Positions 32,361 through 43,232 of a stretch of DNA of 64,000 bases are shown here, in pieces. The stretch is from a virus: positions 1 through 64,000 of the IMG/VR virus record IMGVR_UViG_3300048591_000242. The stretch is one strand, 5' to 3'. Under the pieces are notes generated by a model, which made no database searches, was not told the DNA's origin, and was given only the letters and a program-made list of their open reading frames with translations. Every line of letters starts with the position of its first letter. Position 1 is the first letter of the stretch. Both the position numbers and the translations under genes were made by a program.

Positions 32361-34022
32361 CTACTGGTAAAGGTAGGCCATTGCACTTACAGTTGTAGAT
32401 TCCGGTGTAGCTGTGTACTTGCCAGCTACCAGAACACTATTACCATCTCCAGAGATAGCTACTTCTCTACCATAGAAATCTCCAGATACACCATCGGAAG
32501 CAAGTAGTTTAGTCTCTATCCAACTAGAACCATCTCTATCGTAGACATAAGCCGAACCTCTGGCTGATCCACCTGATCCATAGGCACCGACCAAAATACG
32601 ATTGCCATTAGCGGATATAGCTACATCATGGCCAAAGAAGTCGTTGTTAACGAAATCGGATTGAGTTAGTTTTGTAACACCCCAGATACTGCCATTCCAT
32701 TCGTATATATAGATGGCACCACGGTTAGTGTTTTGTCTTGGCGTACCTACTACTACAACTAGTCCATCAGCAGACATAGCCACAGCAGTACCGAATTCGT
32801 CACTGGTTACCCCATCCGTAGGAGTTATCTTGACGTAGTTCCAGTTATTCGTTACCCACGTATAGATAAATAGCGAGCCAGCATTATCGGCATACGTGCC
32901 TACTGCGAAGCTATAGCCATCTTCTGATATGGCTACATCCCATCCGAAACGTACAGATGAGCTAGGTGAGGCTGGATATATCTTAGTTTGGACATAACTA
33001 CTACCATTCCAGATAAGCATATAAACAGCACCACTAGAAATACCGGCACCTAAATCTACAGGTGAACCTACTATAATTCTAGTGCCGTCTCCGTTTACCG
33101 CTACACTATGCCCAAAGTTGGCATTAGTACGGGTGTATATTGCAAGGATTTTAGTAGCATCCCAACTAGTGCCATTCCATTTGAATACGTGTATGGCACC
33201 CTCACTGGATTGTGTGCCACCCAGGTCATCTAGTGGTGAACCTACAACAATCGTATCCCCGTCTCCAGAAACAGATACTGCTGTGCCGAATCTATCACCA
33301 GACACCTCCTGCGTACTCTGCAGTGTAGTTTCTGCCCAACTACTACCATTCCATTTATAGATGTAAACCTGTCCGCGTGCATTATTCCACCCGCGCGCAC
33401 CTATTACTACAGTCAGTCCATCAGCAGATGTAGCCACAGACTCGCCGTTGTGTGCATTTAGACTATTGTCATAGGTAATGAATTTATATACTTCATTAGT
33501 AGGTGCACCTTGACTGACAGTAAAGCTAATAGCTGGTCCCCATCCAGATTCTAAACCAGAGCTTCCTTTATACTTAGCTCTAGCGTAGTATGTAGTATCC
33601 GGTGCCAGAAACGTATCTGTAGTAGATAAATCTATACTGGTTAAGTTTACATCGTCGTGATATGAATCAAACGCTACATTACTGAAATTAATATCTGTAG
33701 CTATTTGCCACCTAGTGTGCGTATGGGTTTCCATATTGCCATCCGGAGTAATACCGATAAAGGCATTACTGGTTATTACTGGTCTAGTGCCCACATCTAC
33801 AGCGCCATTACTGGGGCTAAGTATGGAAGGTAACTTAATACCAGAAACTAACTCACTTTGGATAAGTTTACCACCTGGTGTTACGCCATCAGATATCCGT
33901 ATGCTCTCCATACCAGGACGTACATCGACTACCAATTCGTTGGGTCCACCTACATGGCTTTCTATGGAGTTACTATTAAACCGTTTCCACAGAAACGGAG
34001 CATTCATTACTTTCGTAGTCAT
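32361..34022 (-). CDS. Fibre protein: LWKRF N-terminus, Fn3-like domain, seven-bladed propeller
   Basis: Begins MTTKVMNAPFLWKRF, identical over 15 residues to the gene at 34046-35716 and similar to those at 35805 and 43960. The attachment motif continues as PNELVVDVRPG ... IRISDGVTPGG. One Fn3-like domain (about 75-175: HTRWQIATDINFSNVAFDS ... YYARAKYKGSSGLESGWGP) precedes seven blades, for example RFGTAVSVSGDGDTIVVGSP, each ending in an aromatic strand such as IHVFKWNGTSWD. SD GGAG. The near-identical N-terminus suggests that this and its neighbour compete for, or share, one tail attachment site. Confidence 0.75.
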   Translation of the reverse strand: MTTKVMNAPFLWKRFNSNSIESHVGGPNELVVDVRPGMESIRISDGVTPGGKLIQSELVSGIKLPSILSPSNGAVDVGTRPVITSNAFIGITPDGNMETHTHTRWQIATDINFSNVAFDSYHDDVNLTSIDLSTTDTFLAPDTTYYARAKYKGSSGLESGWGPAISFTVSQGAPTNEVYKFITYDNSLNAHNGESVATSADGLTVVIGARGWNNARGQVYIYKWNGSSWAETTLQSTQEVSGDRFGTAVSVSGDGDTIVVGSPLDDLGGTQSSEGAIHVFKWNGTSWDATKILAIYTRTNANFGHSVAVNGDGTRIIVGSPVDLGAGISSGAVYMLIWNGSSYVQTKIYPASPSSSVRFGWDVAISEDGYSFAVGTYADNAGSLFIYTWVTNNWNYVKITPTDGVTSDEFGTAVAMSADGLVVVVGTPRQNTNRGAIYIYEWNGSIWGVTKLTQSDFVNNDFFGHDVAISANGNRILVGAYGSGGSARGSAYVYDRDGSSWIETKLLASDGVSGDFYGREVAISGDGNSVLVAGKYTATPESTTVSAMAYLYQ

Positions 34023-34045
34023 TATTTAGTGCTCCAAATTAAAGA

Positions 34046-35716
34046 CTAATTAAAGATGTAGATATGTCCTTCGCCCACTGTACCCAGCTCACCGGCTAAT
34101 ACAGTGGCGCCATCACCTGAAATAGCCACAGATCCAATATAACCAGAATCTACTGCGCCGTATATATCAGGAACTGTCTCATACCAGACACCTTCATCCA
34201 AGGTATATAGATACAGTGCACCACCGTTGTTGATGTGTATGTCTGATCCTCTCGCCGCTACCGCTATAATAGTGGCATCTGAAGACAACGATACAGAGTA
34301 ACCCAACACGTCATGCATGGTCATGTTAGACGTACTAAGTTTACTCTGACTCCAACTACCACTAGATGTCCAACTACCGCCCAGATACTTAATCACATAC
34401 ATTGCACCACTGTTGACTGCTGGTACGGTATGGCCATACGCACCGACTGCAATTACAGTACCGTCATATGAGATGGATATAGAGAAACCGAACCTGTGAC
34501 TACCGGCTCCATCCGAGGCAAAATGCTCTTTAAGCGTTGACCAGCTACTACCACTCCTTCTAGTAACGTATACGGATCCAGCAAAAGAATTTTTTCCGTA
34601 TGCTCCAAACGATGCAGTGTTGCCGTTACCTGAAATAGCCACAGACATACCGAATTGAGTATTTACGGAGTTTATGGGTCGTACTAGTAGAGGGGAGCTT
34701 GCGCCATCATACCAAGAGCCATTGGTCCATGTGTAGATACGGGCAGCTCCAGATGATGTAGCAAACGTATTGTCATAGGGTGATCCTACTATAAATACAG
34801 TGCCATCATAGTTCACCGATACGGATCTACCAAAACCACCACCTTTGCTACTTATCTTGGTCTCATCCCAACTAGTACCATTCCATTTGTATATGTATAC
34901 TAGTCCACCATAGTAACTATTGTTGCCCTCGGCACCTACGACTAATGTATTGCTATCCCCAGAAATGGAAACGGCCAGACCGAAAGCCCACCCAGTCGAT
35001 TCATCAGAAGCATTTATCTTAGTCTCTACCCAATTGTTACCAGATTTTCTGTAAACATAAACCGAGCCAACGCCACTGTTGTCTCCTCGCGCCCCTACTG
35101 CTATAACGGTACCATCAGAGTTGCTGGATACCGCATGGCCAAACTTATCTCCAGCTACTGCATCAGACGAAGTAAATCTATCGGTCTGTGTACCTAAACC
35201 CCCATTACCGGTCATAAACATACTAGTAGGGCCCCAACCTGATTCTAAACCTGAGGCTCCTTTATACTTCAATCTAACATAATAGTTAGTATTAGGAGTT
35301 AACAGAACACCCTCTAAACTAAGATCTATGCTGGTAAGATTAGTAGTCTCCATGTCAGAGTCAAACACGATGGTTGTAAAATTACTATTACTAGCAATCT
35401 GCCACCTTGTATGTGAGTGACTATCCGTATCCATGTTAGCATCTAGTCCTATAAATGCAGAACTATTAAGAATTGGCATTGTACCAATATCTACTGCCTC
35501 ATTAGTAGGGGACAGAAGAAAAGGTAAGTTAATACCTGAGACTAATTCGCTTAAAACTAAACTGCCTCCTGGAGTAACACCGTCACCGATGCGCATTCCC
35601 TCAAAACCAGGGCGCATATCAATCAATAACTCGTTAGCAGCTCCTACATAACTTTCTACTGAGTTATCTGTAAACCGTTTCCAAAGAAACGGAGCATTCA
35701 TTACTTTCGTAGTCAT
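34046..35716 (-). CDS. Fibre protein: LWKRF N-terminus, Fn3-like domain, seven-bladed propeller
   Basis: A 556-aa close paralogue of the gene just downstream, with the same first 15 residues and RPGFEGMRIGDGVTPGG. Its Fn3-like domain retains the pattern HTRWQIASNSNFTTIVFDS ... YYVRLKYKGASGLESGWGP. The seven blades, for example KFGHAVSSNSDGTVIAVGARG and GFGRSVSVNYDGTVFIVGSP, have diverged much more than the N-terminus, as expected when the tip is under selection for receptor binding. AGGAG precedes the ATG. It is separated by 23 bases from the downstream paralogue. Confidence 0.75.
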   Translation of the reverse strand: MTTKVMNAPFLWKRFTDNSVESYVGAANELLIDMRPGFEGMRIGDGVTPGGSLVLSELVSGINLPFLLSPTNEAVDIGTMPILNSSAFIGLDANMDTDSHSHTRWQIASNSNFTTIVFDSDMETTNLTSIDLSLEGVLLTPNTNYYVRLKYKGASGLESGWGPTSMFMTGNGGLGTQTDRFTSSDAVAGDKFGHAVSSNSDGTVIAVGARGDNSGVGSVYVYRKSGNNWVETKINASDESTGWAFGLAVSISGDSNTLVVGAEGNNSYYGGLVYIYKWNGTSWDETKISSKGGGFGRSVSVNYDGTVFIVGSPYDNTFATSSGAARIYTWTNGSWYDGASSPLLVRPINSVNTQFGMSVAISGNGNTASFGAYGKNSFAGSVYVTRRSGSSWSTLKEHFASDGAGSHRFGFSISISYDGTVIAVGAYGHTVPAVNSGAMYVIKYLGGSWTSSGSWSQSKLSTSNMTMHDVLGYSVSLSSDATIIAVAARGSDIHINNGGALYLYTLDEGVWYETVPDIYGAVDSGYIGSVAISGDGATVLAGELGTVGEGHIYIFN

Positions 35717-35763
35717 GAAAATATAACTCCTAAAAGAGTAATCATTTAAAAGAATTTGGGTAT

Positions 35764-35794
35764 ATAGTCGGTAGGAAAAACACTACGGACTATA
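35764..35794 (-). terminator. Imperfect hairpin after the giant fibre gene
   Basis: ATATAGTC with GACTATAT, plus GTAG with CTAC, around an A-rich loop. Confidence 0.55.
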
Positions 35795-35804
35795 TTAAGA
35801 CATG

Positions 35805-38800
35805 TTAGTATACGGCGTATATATAAGCAGCACCACTGTCATTGCCGCCAGTATCATCATTACGGGCGCCTGAGATAATAGTACTACCGTCGTCAGACAT
35901 GGCTACAGAATAGCCATTTTGTATGTTTCCGACGTTCTCACTATCTGCATGCTGTGTTGTCATCCATACCCCATCCGCATATTTACATGAATAAACCAGA
36001 GATTTGCTAGTAATACCTATACTGTTACCTATGGTACCAGATACAATCCTGTCACCGGTGTCATTCATGTCTAAAGACCAGCCAAATTTATCCCCACCCT
36101 TTAAAGTATGCGGAATAATTAGCTCTTCTTCCCAGACAGATCCATTCCATCTATGAACAGTTGCTGACCCTACTTCAGCCCAATATCCAGAATATCTGTA
36201 CGGTGCACCGACAGTGATAATATCACCAGAGGCATTTACCGCCACAGAATGGCCATACTGGATGCTTGAGCCTATACCAGTATCTGACATAGATAACATC
36301 GTTTCTTCTATCCATACGGTACCGTTCCATTTAAACACATATACGGTGCCCATATTGCTGTTGTATCCAGGGCTACCCACCACGACTGTATTACCGTCGG
36401 TTGATATGCTTAGGGATTGGCCGAAACGATCGCCTGAAACTATACCCGTAGGAGTAGGTATTTCATGTTTTATCCAACTACCTCCAACTAATTTATACGT
36501 ATCAGCACCAAAATAATTGATACCGTTTGTATTTGATTTATCGGTAGATACAACAATCCTGTCACCGGCCCCATTAACGGCCAGTGACATACCAGTACTT
36601 GCGTTAACATGTACGGCTGGTACCGCTGTAGCGGTCTGTGTATAGCTAGTACCATTCCATTGATATAGAACTACTGTCTGACCTAACGTTGAGTTTGTAC
36701 TTACAAAAACTTTATTGCCAGTGGCATCTAGTTTTGCATTTACAGCAATAAGATTACCTAGATCTGAGGTAACAATATGTTCAGTCCAGTTACCTCCAGT
36801 TTTTCTATAGACGTAAACATCGCCTCTGTTGGTGGCCCTACTGTCCTTACCAGGAGCCAAAACAGAAACCACATCACCGTTGGCGGATACAGATACTATT
36901 TGACCGAATCCATCTACGGCCGCCGCATTGCTTGCGTACATAATGTCGCTTTGACCAAAAATATCTACTACTTGATCATTCTCCATTAATCTGTAAATAT
37001 AAACAGCACCCTTGTCAGTATTTCCACCCAGATCGTGTCCTGGTGCACCTATCGCAATCGTGGTGCCGTTACCAGAAACAGATATAGGGTTATGCTTTCC
37101 TACAAGAGTGGTTGATGTTCGTCCAAAATCATCCCTGAACGTTACTTCTGGCTGAACAATATCATGATTCAGCCAAACTGAGCCGTATTTCCTATACACC
37201 ACAACCGCAGATTCATTGGTGTTTATACCTCTATGCACAGCAATGGTTCTTCCGTCTCCAGAAATCGATAGCGGTACGCCATACTCGGTATTTCCTGGAC
37301 CGTATAGAACATCCTCTACCCAACTACTACCATTCCATGTTTTTACTACAACCGCACTGTTACCATTAGTAGTAACCCTTACACTGCCCACTATGATATT
37401 TCCGTCGTCTGACATATCTGAATATTGGCCATACTGACCACCTGTATCGGATATTGGTGAAGTAAGTTTAGATTCAATATATGAACCGCCAATATCACGG
37501 TCGTATATATAAATCGCTCCACCTGAACCAACAGTGCTACCAGGGGCACTTACACATATCCTTGTGTAATCTGAAGATATACTTACGCACTCTCCGTAGA
37601 AAGATACGGCAGAACCGTCAGACGCTGTTCTTTTAACAGGCGTTGACCATCCCAGGACATCCCGTGTAGCTATATAGATGGCGCCAGCAGAAGATCCCAA
37701 TGTGTCGTCTTCTGGAGCACCTATAACTAGTACAACTCCGTTATCTGAAATAGCCACAGATGAGCCAAAATAATCATTAGCTGTCGGGGCAGGCGGGTAT
37801 ATTGTCTCTGTTGACCAACTAGACCCTGTCCATTTATAGAAAACAACATGTCCGGCATTGTTTGCGCCAGTATCTCCGCCAGGATAACCAGCAACAACCA
37901 TATTTCCATCGCTAGTCATGTCCACCGCACTGTGTGCGTATACCCCGGAAGATATACCTCCTCCAGTTAGAGTAGTTCTAGTCCATCCAGTTGGGGTTCT
38001 TTTATATATATAAGAATTACCATTATTGTCACTAAAGGCTGTTACCAACATAGTGTTGCCGTCGTCGGATACACGAACAGAGGTACCTAGTTCTGACGCA
38101 AATATGTCTTCTGGTAGTAAAGTTAATTTATTTACTTGTGTATATGTAAAACTAACTAATGTGGTAAAGCTGCTAGCACTACTCCATGCAGACAATCCAG
38201 CTGTAGCTCCTTCATACATTACTCGTACAAAATGCTCCGTACCTTCAGCTAATGCAACCAACCCATCCAAATCGATTGTTTGTTTGTGAGTAGACTGTAA
38301 TCCACTATCATACACCAACTCAGTAAAGGTAGCATTTGTAGCAACTTGCCATCTACTTCTACTATGAGTATCAGCTCCATCCCCTACCGCAAACCCTATA
38401 AAAGCAGAGCCTGTGATTACTGGAGAGGTACCTACGTCAGTAGTACCTACTACCGGTGAAGTAATAGAAGGAGTATTTACCCCAATCTCATCAAACATAG
38501 TAAAGTTAATTACATCACTCCATGCCGAATCTCTACCAGTAATACCCTGATATTTAACTCTAACATAGTAGGTTTGTCCCTCTACCATGGTGTACTTACT
38601 AGCTAAATTAATACTAGTTAAGTCATTACCCTGCATGTTAGAATCGTAAACTATACCAGTGAATCCACTATTAGTAGAAACCTGCCACTGACTCTGTCCG
38701 TGTGAATCTGGCTCCATTCCTGAACCGAATCCCTCAAAGGCGTTAGCTACTACAGTAGGGTTAGCTGTTAAACCGGTGGCTCCATTAGCTGGAGCGGTAA

Positions 38801-41800
38801 TAACTGGTTTAGTTACACCTACAATAGTCTCAGTAGTGAAGTAACGAACCCCACTCCAATCTGACTCATTGCCAGTGGAGCCACGATACATTACTCGTAC
38901 ATAGTGGGTAGTATTTTCAGCTAAAACTACATTACCAGTTAAATCGTAGCTAGTTAAGTGATCTGACTGCCATCCACTGTCATGAACAACACCTACACCA
39001 GCCGCTCCAATCTCCCATCTAGATGCACTGTGTGTGTCTAATGCGTTACCTGGTAAATATCCTACAAACTGACTGGCAAACAATAAAGGACTAACTAGTA
39101 CGTTTGTTTGGTTTATAGTAGGTAAATTGATACCTGGTCTGTTAATACCCATAACGTCATGGATATTAAAGTTACTATTTGGACTCCATGCAGACTCACG
39201 TCCACTAGTACCACGATGTTTTACTCTTACATAGTAGGTCTGTCCTTCTACCGGAGTATACTTACCCGCTAAACTATAACTAGTTAAGTTAGCTGATTGC
39301 ATGCCACTGTCATGTACCATAGCTGTAAATGTCGCATTGGTGGACACCTGAACCTGTGTATGGCTATGGGTATCTGCCGCTCCTCCTGATAAAAATCCTT
39401 CAAATGCAGAAGTAGTAATTGTAGGATTAGTACCCACTGTGTTACCAGATGGTGGCGACGTTACAGTAGGTGTAGTTACACCCAGAATTACTTCAGTAGT
39501 AAAGCTAATGCTATTACTCCACTCAGAGATTACACCCTCAGTAGATCGGTACATTACACGAGCGTAGTGTACTACACCCTCCGCTAACGTAGTTACACCA
39601 CTTAAATTAATACTCGTTAAGTTAGTGTTTTGTAAACCACTATCAAAGGCCATTGTAGCAAAGGTATTACTTGTGCTAATCTGCCATCTAGTCTGTGAAT
39701 GTACCGCTGCTCCATCTCCTGACTTAAAGCCTACAAATGCAGAACTACTTAGGCTAGGACTTACCAGTACGTTAGTGCTGCCACTAGAAGGAGCTGTAAT
39801 AGAAGGTTTATTTACTCCAATTACATCAAACATACTGTAGCTTACTGGGTTACTCCAAGCAGATGTTCTGCCGCTTTCACCACGATACTGTACTCGTACG
39901 TAGTATGTTTGACCCTCTACTGAAGTGTACTTTCCTACCAAGTTGTAGCTAGTCTTATTAGCGGCCTGCACACCACTGTCATGGACAATGTTAGTAAAGC
40001 TTGAGTTAGTGGCTACCTGCCACTGAGTGGTGTAATGGGTATCCGGTGCCATACCAGACAAGAAACCCTCAAAGGCGCTGCTAGTTACTGTAGGATTAAC
40101 AGTAAGTGCAGTGGTGCCGTTAGAAGGACTAGTAATAGACGGCTTAGTAACGCCTAGAATTGTCTCTGTAGTAAAGCTAACGCCATTACTCCATGCAGAA
40201 GTCTGACCACTTACACCTTGATACATTACCCGTACATAGTAAGTGGCATTCTCTGATAGGGTAACTATGCCGTTTAAATTATAACTAGTTAAGTTACTGG
40301 CACTCATACCACTGTCATGGGTAATATTAGTAAAACCTGAGTTCGTGGCAATCTGCCATCTAGTTCTACTATGTACGTCATTGCCATCACCCACAGCAAA
40401 CCCTACAAAGATAGAGCTGGTTAATGTAGGACTAACTAGTACGTTGGTGCTGCTATTTGCAGGTGCTGTAATCGAAGGCTTGTTAATACCTACTACATCG
40501 CGCATAGTAAATGTATTTGATTTACTCCACGCTGACAATCTACCGCTAGTACCCTGATGCTTAACACGTACATACAGAGTTTCACCCTCTTCAGTAACAA
40601 ACTTACCTGCTAAACTATAGCTAGTTAAGTTAGTCGGTACCATTCCAGAATCATGTTTAATAGTGCCAAAGGTTGGACTGTTAGATACCTGCCACTGGCT
40701 AGACATGTGTGAATCTGGAGCCATACCAGATAAGAAGCCCTCAAATGCACTACTAGTCATAGTAGGCAATGTGGTTACATCTACAGCCCCACTGGCTGGA
40801 CTAGTAATAACTGGCTCAGTTACACCCAAGATAGTTTCAGTAGTGAAACTACGTACATCACTCCATACTGACTCTCTACCACATACACCCTGGTGTTTAA
40901 CTCGGATGTAATGCGTGGTATTTTCCGCCAGAGTAATTACACCACTTAAGTCATAGCTGGTAAGATTAGTGGCCTGTAAACCGGTGTCATGGACAGTACT
41001 GGTAAAGGCTGCATTAGTAGAAATCTGCCACTGGGTTTTACCATGTACATCAGCCGCCATACCAGATAAGAAGCCTTCAAAGGCTGTACTGGTAAGGGTA
41101 GGACTAACTAGTACATTAGTGCTACCACCAGTAGGTGCAGTAACAGAAGGTTTAGTAACCCCTAAAATAGTTTCAGTAACAAAGCTTACATAGGGAGACC
41201 ACTCAGACAGCACATTGTCGGTCCCGCGATACATTAATCGCGCATAGTAAGTAGTGTTTTCTGCCATAACAAACTTACCGCCTAGGTCGTATTCGGTAAG
41301 TTCAGCAGATTGCATACCGCTGTCATGGACAATGTTAGTAAAGCCTGGGGTAGTGGAGATCTGCCATCTACTACCAGTGTGAGTATGTGGTACCATACCC
41401 GACATATAGCCTTCAAATACAGAGCCTTGTAGTACAGCGGATACCATAACTGCAATATTACCGTTAGCTGGATAAACCATGCTGGGGGTAATAATGTTTA
41501 TGATAACTTCCATAGTAAAGCTAAGTACGTTACTCCACTGTGAAGTGCGCCCACTCGCACCTACATGCATTACTCGTACGTGATATGTAGCGCCTTCCTC
41601 AGTAACAAACTTACCGTTTAGGTTATACTCGGTAAGTGCACTAGCAGACAAACCACTATCATGTAAAATATTAGCAAAGTTAGCATCACTGGCTACCTGC
41701 CATCTACTAGCAGAGTGAGTGTCTAATGACATACCGGTTAGGTAACCTTCAAAGCCACTACTAGTTACTAAAGGCGGACGAATAACGTCTACTACACCAG

Positions 41801-42350
41801 TACTAGGTACATCCAGTGTAGGTGTGGTTACACCCAAAATAGTCTCTGTAGAGAATTCAGTTATTGGACTCCAACCAGAGGTTTCACCAGTAGAACCCTG
41901 ATACAGTACTCTTGCATAAAACGTATCGTTCTCTGCTAAAACGTGTTTACCCTCTAAGTCATAACTAGTAAGTTCTGTACCCTGTACACCGCTGTCGTGG
42001 ACTATGGTATTGAAGTTGCTATCTGATGCAATTTGCCATCTACTACCAGTATGGGTATCCGGACTAAGGTCTTGCTTGAAACCAATAAACATAGAAGAGC
42101 TAAGTAGCGGGCTTACTACTACATCTACAGTACCGTACACGGGTACGTCTATAGAAGGTGTTACTACTCCATAGAAAACATCTGTAGTAAGTGGATTACC
42201 ACTAGGGGTAACGCCATCACAGATTCTGATGCTCTCTACACCGGTACGTAAGTCCAGTATAGGTTCATTGGGTTCACCCACATAACTCTCAATAGAGTCA
42301 TCTGTGAATCGCTTCCACAGAAACGACTGGGTCATTATGTTTAAACTCAT
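35805..42350 (-). CDS. Giant fibre (2,181 aa): LWKRF N-terminus, twelve Fn3-like repeats, fourteen propeller blades
   Basis: Begins MSLNIMTQSFLWKRF with PNEPILDLRTG and IRICDGVTPSG. Twelve repeats of about 113 residues follow, each like GVTKPSITAP ... SAFEGFLSGMAPDTH ... QWQVATNSSFTNIVHDSG ... YYVRVQYRGESGRTSAWS, spanning about residues 50-1410. They form the shaft. The C-terminal 770 residues contain fourteen FG-GAP blades, enough for two seven-bladed propellers (YFGSSVAISDNGVVLVIGAP is the third). AGGAG precedes the ATG. Adjacent repeats differ by substitutions, while alternate ones look more alike, suggesting growth by duplication of pairs. It is probably the longest tail fibre and the main adhesin. 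Confidence 0.75.
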   Translation of the reverse strand: MSLNIMTQSFLWKRFTDDSIESYVGEPNEPILDLRTGVESIRICDGVTPSGNPLTTDVFYGVVTPSIDVPVYGTVDVVVSPLLSSSMFIGFKQDLSPDTHTGSRWQIASDSNFNTIVHDSGVQGTELTSYDLEGKHVLAENDTFYARVLYQGSTGETSGWSPITEFSTETILGVTTPTLDVPSTGVVDVIRPPLVTSSGFEGYLTGMSLDTHSASRWQVASDANFANILHDSGLSASALTEYNLNGKFVTEEGATYHVRVMHVGASGRTSQWSNVLSFTMEVIINIITPSMVYPANGNIAVMVSAVLQGSVFEGYMSGMVPHTHTGSRWQISTTPGFTNIVHDSGMQSAELTEYDLGGKFVMAENTTYYARLMYRGTDNVLSEWSPYVSFVTETILGVTKPSVTAPTGGSTNVLVSPTLTSTAFEGFLSGMAADVHGKTQWQISTNAAFTSTVHDTGLQATNLTSYDLSGVITLAENTTHYIRVKHQGVCGRESVWSDVRSFTTETILGVTEPVITSPASGAVDVTTLPTMTSSAFEGFLSGMAPDSHMSSQWQVSNSPTFGTIKHDSGMVPTNLTSYSLAGKFVTEEGETLYVRVKHQGTSGRLSAWSKSNTFTMRDVVGINKPSITAPANSSTNVLVSPTLTSSIFVGFAVGDGNDVHSRTRWQIATNSGFTNITHDSGMSASNLTSYNLNGIVTLSENATYYVRVMYQGVSGQTSAWSNGVSFTTETILGVTKPSITSPSNGTTALTVNPTVTSSAFEGFLSGMAPDTHYTTQWQVATNSSFTNIVHDSGVQAANKTSYNLVGKYTSVEGQTYYVRVQYRGESGRTSAWSNPVSYSMFDVIGVNKPSITAPSSGSTNVLVSPSLSSSAFVGFKSGDGAAVHSQTRWQISTSNTFATMAFDSGLQNTNLTSINLSGVTTLAEGVVHYARVMYRSTEGVISEWSNSISFTTEVILGVTTPTVTSPPSGNTVGTNPTITTSAFEGFLSGGAADTHSHTQVQVSTNATFTAMVHDSGMQSANLTSYSLAGKYTPVEGQTYYVRVKHRGTSGRESAWSPNSNFNIHDVMGINRPGINLPTINQTNVLVSPLLFASQFVGYLPGNALDTHSASRWEIGAAGVGVVHDSGWQSDHLTSYDLTGNVVLAENTTHYVRVMYRGSTGNESDWSGVRYFTTETIVGVTKPVITAPANGATGLTANPTVVANAFEGFGSGMEPDSHGQSQWQVSTNSGFTGIVYDSNMQGNDLTSINLASKYTMVEGQTYYVRVKYQGITGRDSAWSDVINFTMFDEIGVNTPSITSPVVGTTDVGTSPVITGSAFIGFAVGDGADTHSRSRWQVATNATFTELVYDSGLQSTHKQTIDLDGLVALAEGTEHFVRVMYEGATAGLSAWSSASSFTTLVSFTYTQVNKLTLLPEDIFASELGTSVRVSDDGNTMLVTAFSDNNGNSYIYKRTPTGWTRTTLTGGGISSGVYAHSAVDMTSDGNMVVAGYPGGDTGANNAGHVVFYKWTGSSWSTETIYPPAPTANDYFGSSVAISDNGVVLVIGAPEDDTLGSSAGAIYIATRDVLGWSTPVKRTASDGSAVSFYGECVSISSDYTRICVSAPGSTVGSGGAIYIYDRDIGGSYIESKLTSPISDTGGQYGQYSDMSDDGNIIVGSVRVTTNGNSAVVVKTWNGSSWVEDVLYGPGNTEYGVPLSISGDGRTIAVHRGINTNESAVVVYRKYGSVWLNHDIVQPEVTFRDDFGRTSTTLVGKHNPISVSGNGTTIAIGAPGHDLGGNTDKGAVYIYRLMENDQVVDIFGQSDIMYASNAAAVDGFGQIVSVSANGDVVSVLAPGKDSRATNRGDVYVYRKTGGNWTEHIVTSDLGNLIAVNAKLDATGNKVFVSTNSTLGQTVVLYQWNGTSYTQTATAVPAVHVNASTGMSLAVNGAGDRIVVSTDKSNTNGINYFGADTYKLVGGSWIKHEIPTPTGIVSGDRFGQSLSISTDGNTVVVGSPGYNSNMGTVYVFKWNGTVWIEETMLSMSDTGIGSSIQYGHSVAVNASGDIITVGAPYRYSGYWAEVGSATVHRWNGSVWEEELIIPHTLKGGDKFGWSLDMNDTGDRIVSGTIGNSIGITSKSLVYSCKYADGVWMTTQHADSENVGNIQNGYSVAMSDDGSTIISGARNDDTGGNDSGAAYIYAVY

Positions 42351-42439
42351 TTGGTATAACTCCTAAAGAATTATTATTTGTTATGTAAGCTACAAGACCG
42401 GTTTATTGTAATATAGCTACAGAGTTGACATAAAGCTTG

Positions 42440-42469
42440 TATAGGCTGTAACTTAAGTTACAGCCTATA
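42440..42469 (-). terminator. Perfect 30-base palindrome terminator
   Basis: TATAGGCTGTAACTT followed directly by its reverse complement, 13 bases after the stop codon of the gene ending at 42482 (minus strand); CTTTATG follows on that strand. Confidence 0.8.
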
Positions 42470-42481
42470 TAGCCGGTATAC

Positions 42482-43168
42482 CTAGAGGGATTCTACTAAC
42501 TCCTTAAACTTAACATAAGGACTAAACAAAGAGGCGTTTGCTTCAGTCAACTGAGCAACCATATCTTCTACGGCAGAACGTGCAGCAAAGCCTTTACTTA
42601 AATGATCAGCAATGGCGTTGTATAGCCCAGTCATTTCTTCTACGCTAGTAACAGGAATACTAGCCGGAGGAGTCTTCTCCTCTAATCCCATTACACTGTT
42701 AGTAGGCGGTAGCTCTCTGCCTCTCCAGTTTACGTTAGTAACTGCACCACTGTTAAAGAGATCCAGTGTAGCCTTAGCGTTTACTCGCGCTTCGATATCG
42801 GAAGCTATTACTACCCCACGGTGTATTAAACCGTTGCGCTCGTGTGCGTTGTGCAGTTCGGATAACCGACGTAGGTGCTCAATGCGAATCTCATCCAATG
42901 TCTTGTTACCTACAATGTAGTCATGGATAATCTCACCTGCGGACTCACGGCTATTAAAACCTACATACTTCTGACCTACCGTAAGATTAGGTTTAACCTC
43001 ACGTACTGGCTTAATGGTAAAGGTAGCTACAGAAAACATACGCGTAAGTGTTTTAGGAGTACTGGCATTATTACAGCCATGTCTTCCTAAGAAGTCCTTT
43101 ACTACCTGAGCATTATAAACCACAGGACCCATTACTTTATTACCATTACGGAATATTTCACATTTCAT
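42482..43168 (-). CDS. Fibre-linked protein, DUF4376-like (paralogue 2 of 3)
   Basis: 228 aa. Shares MKCEIFRNGNKVMGPV with paralogue 3 and the core HRGVVIASDIEARVNAKATLDLFNSGAV and NWRGRELPP with both others. The second half holds helical segments (MTGLYNAIADHLSKGFAARSAVEDMV). It is separated by 64 bases from paralogue 3 and lies upstream (on this strand) of the giant fibre. An assembly factor or small virion protein of the fibre module is the likeliest role. Confidence 0.55.
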   Translation of the reverse strand: MKCEIFRNGNKVMGPVVYNAQVVKDFLGRHGCNNASTPKTLTRMFSVATFTIKPVREVKPNLTVGQKYVGFNSRESAGEIIHDYIVGNKTLDEIRIEHLRRLSELHNAHERNGLIHRGVVIASDIEARVNAKATLDLFNSGAVTNVNWRGRELPPTNSVMGLEEKTPPASIPVTSVEEMTGLYNAIADHLSKGFAARSAVEDMVAQLTEANASLFSPYVKFKELVESL

Positions 43169-43232
43169 TTTAATACCCTTAATAATTAGATTGTTAATTT
43201 AGTGACATTAGTACATTACTAATATATAAAAA

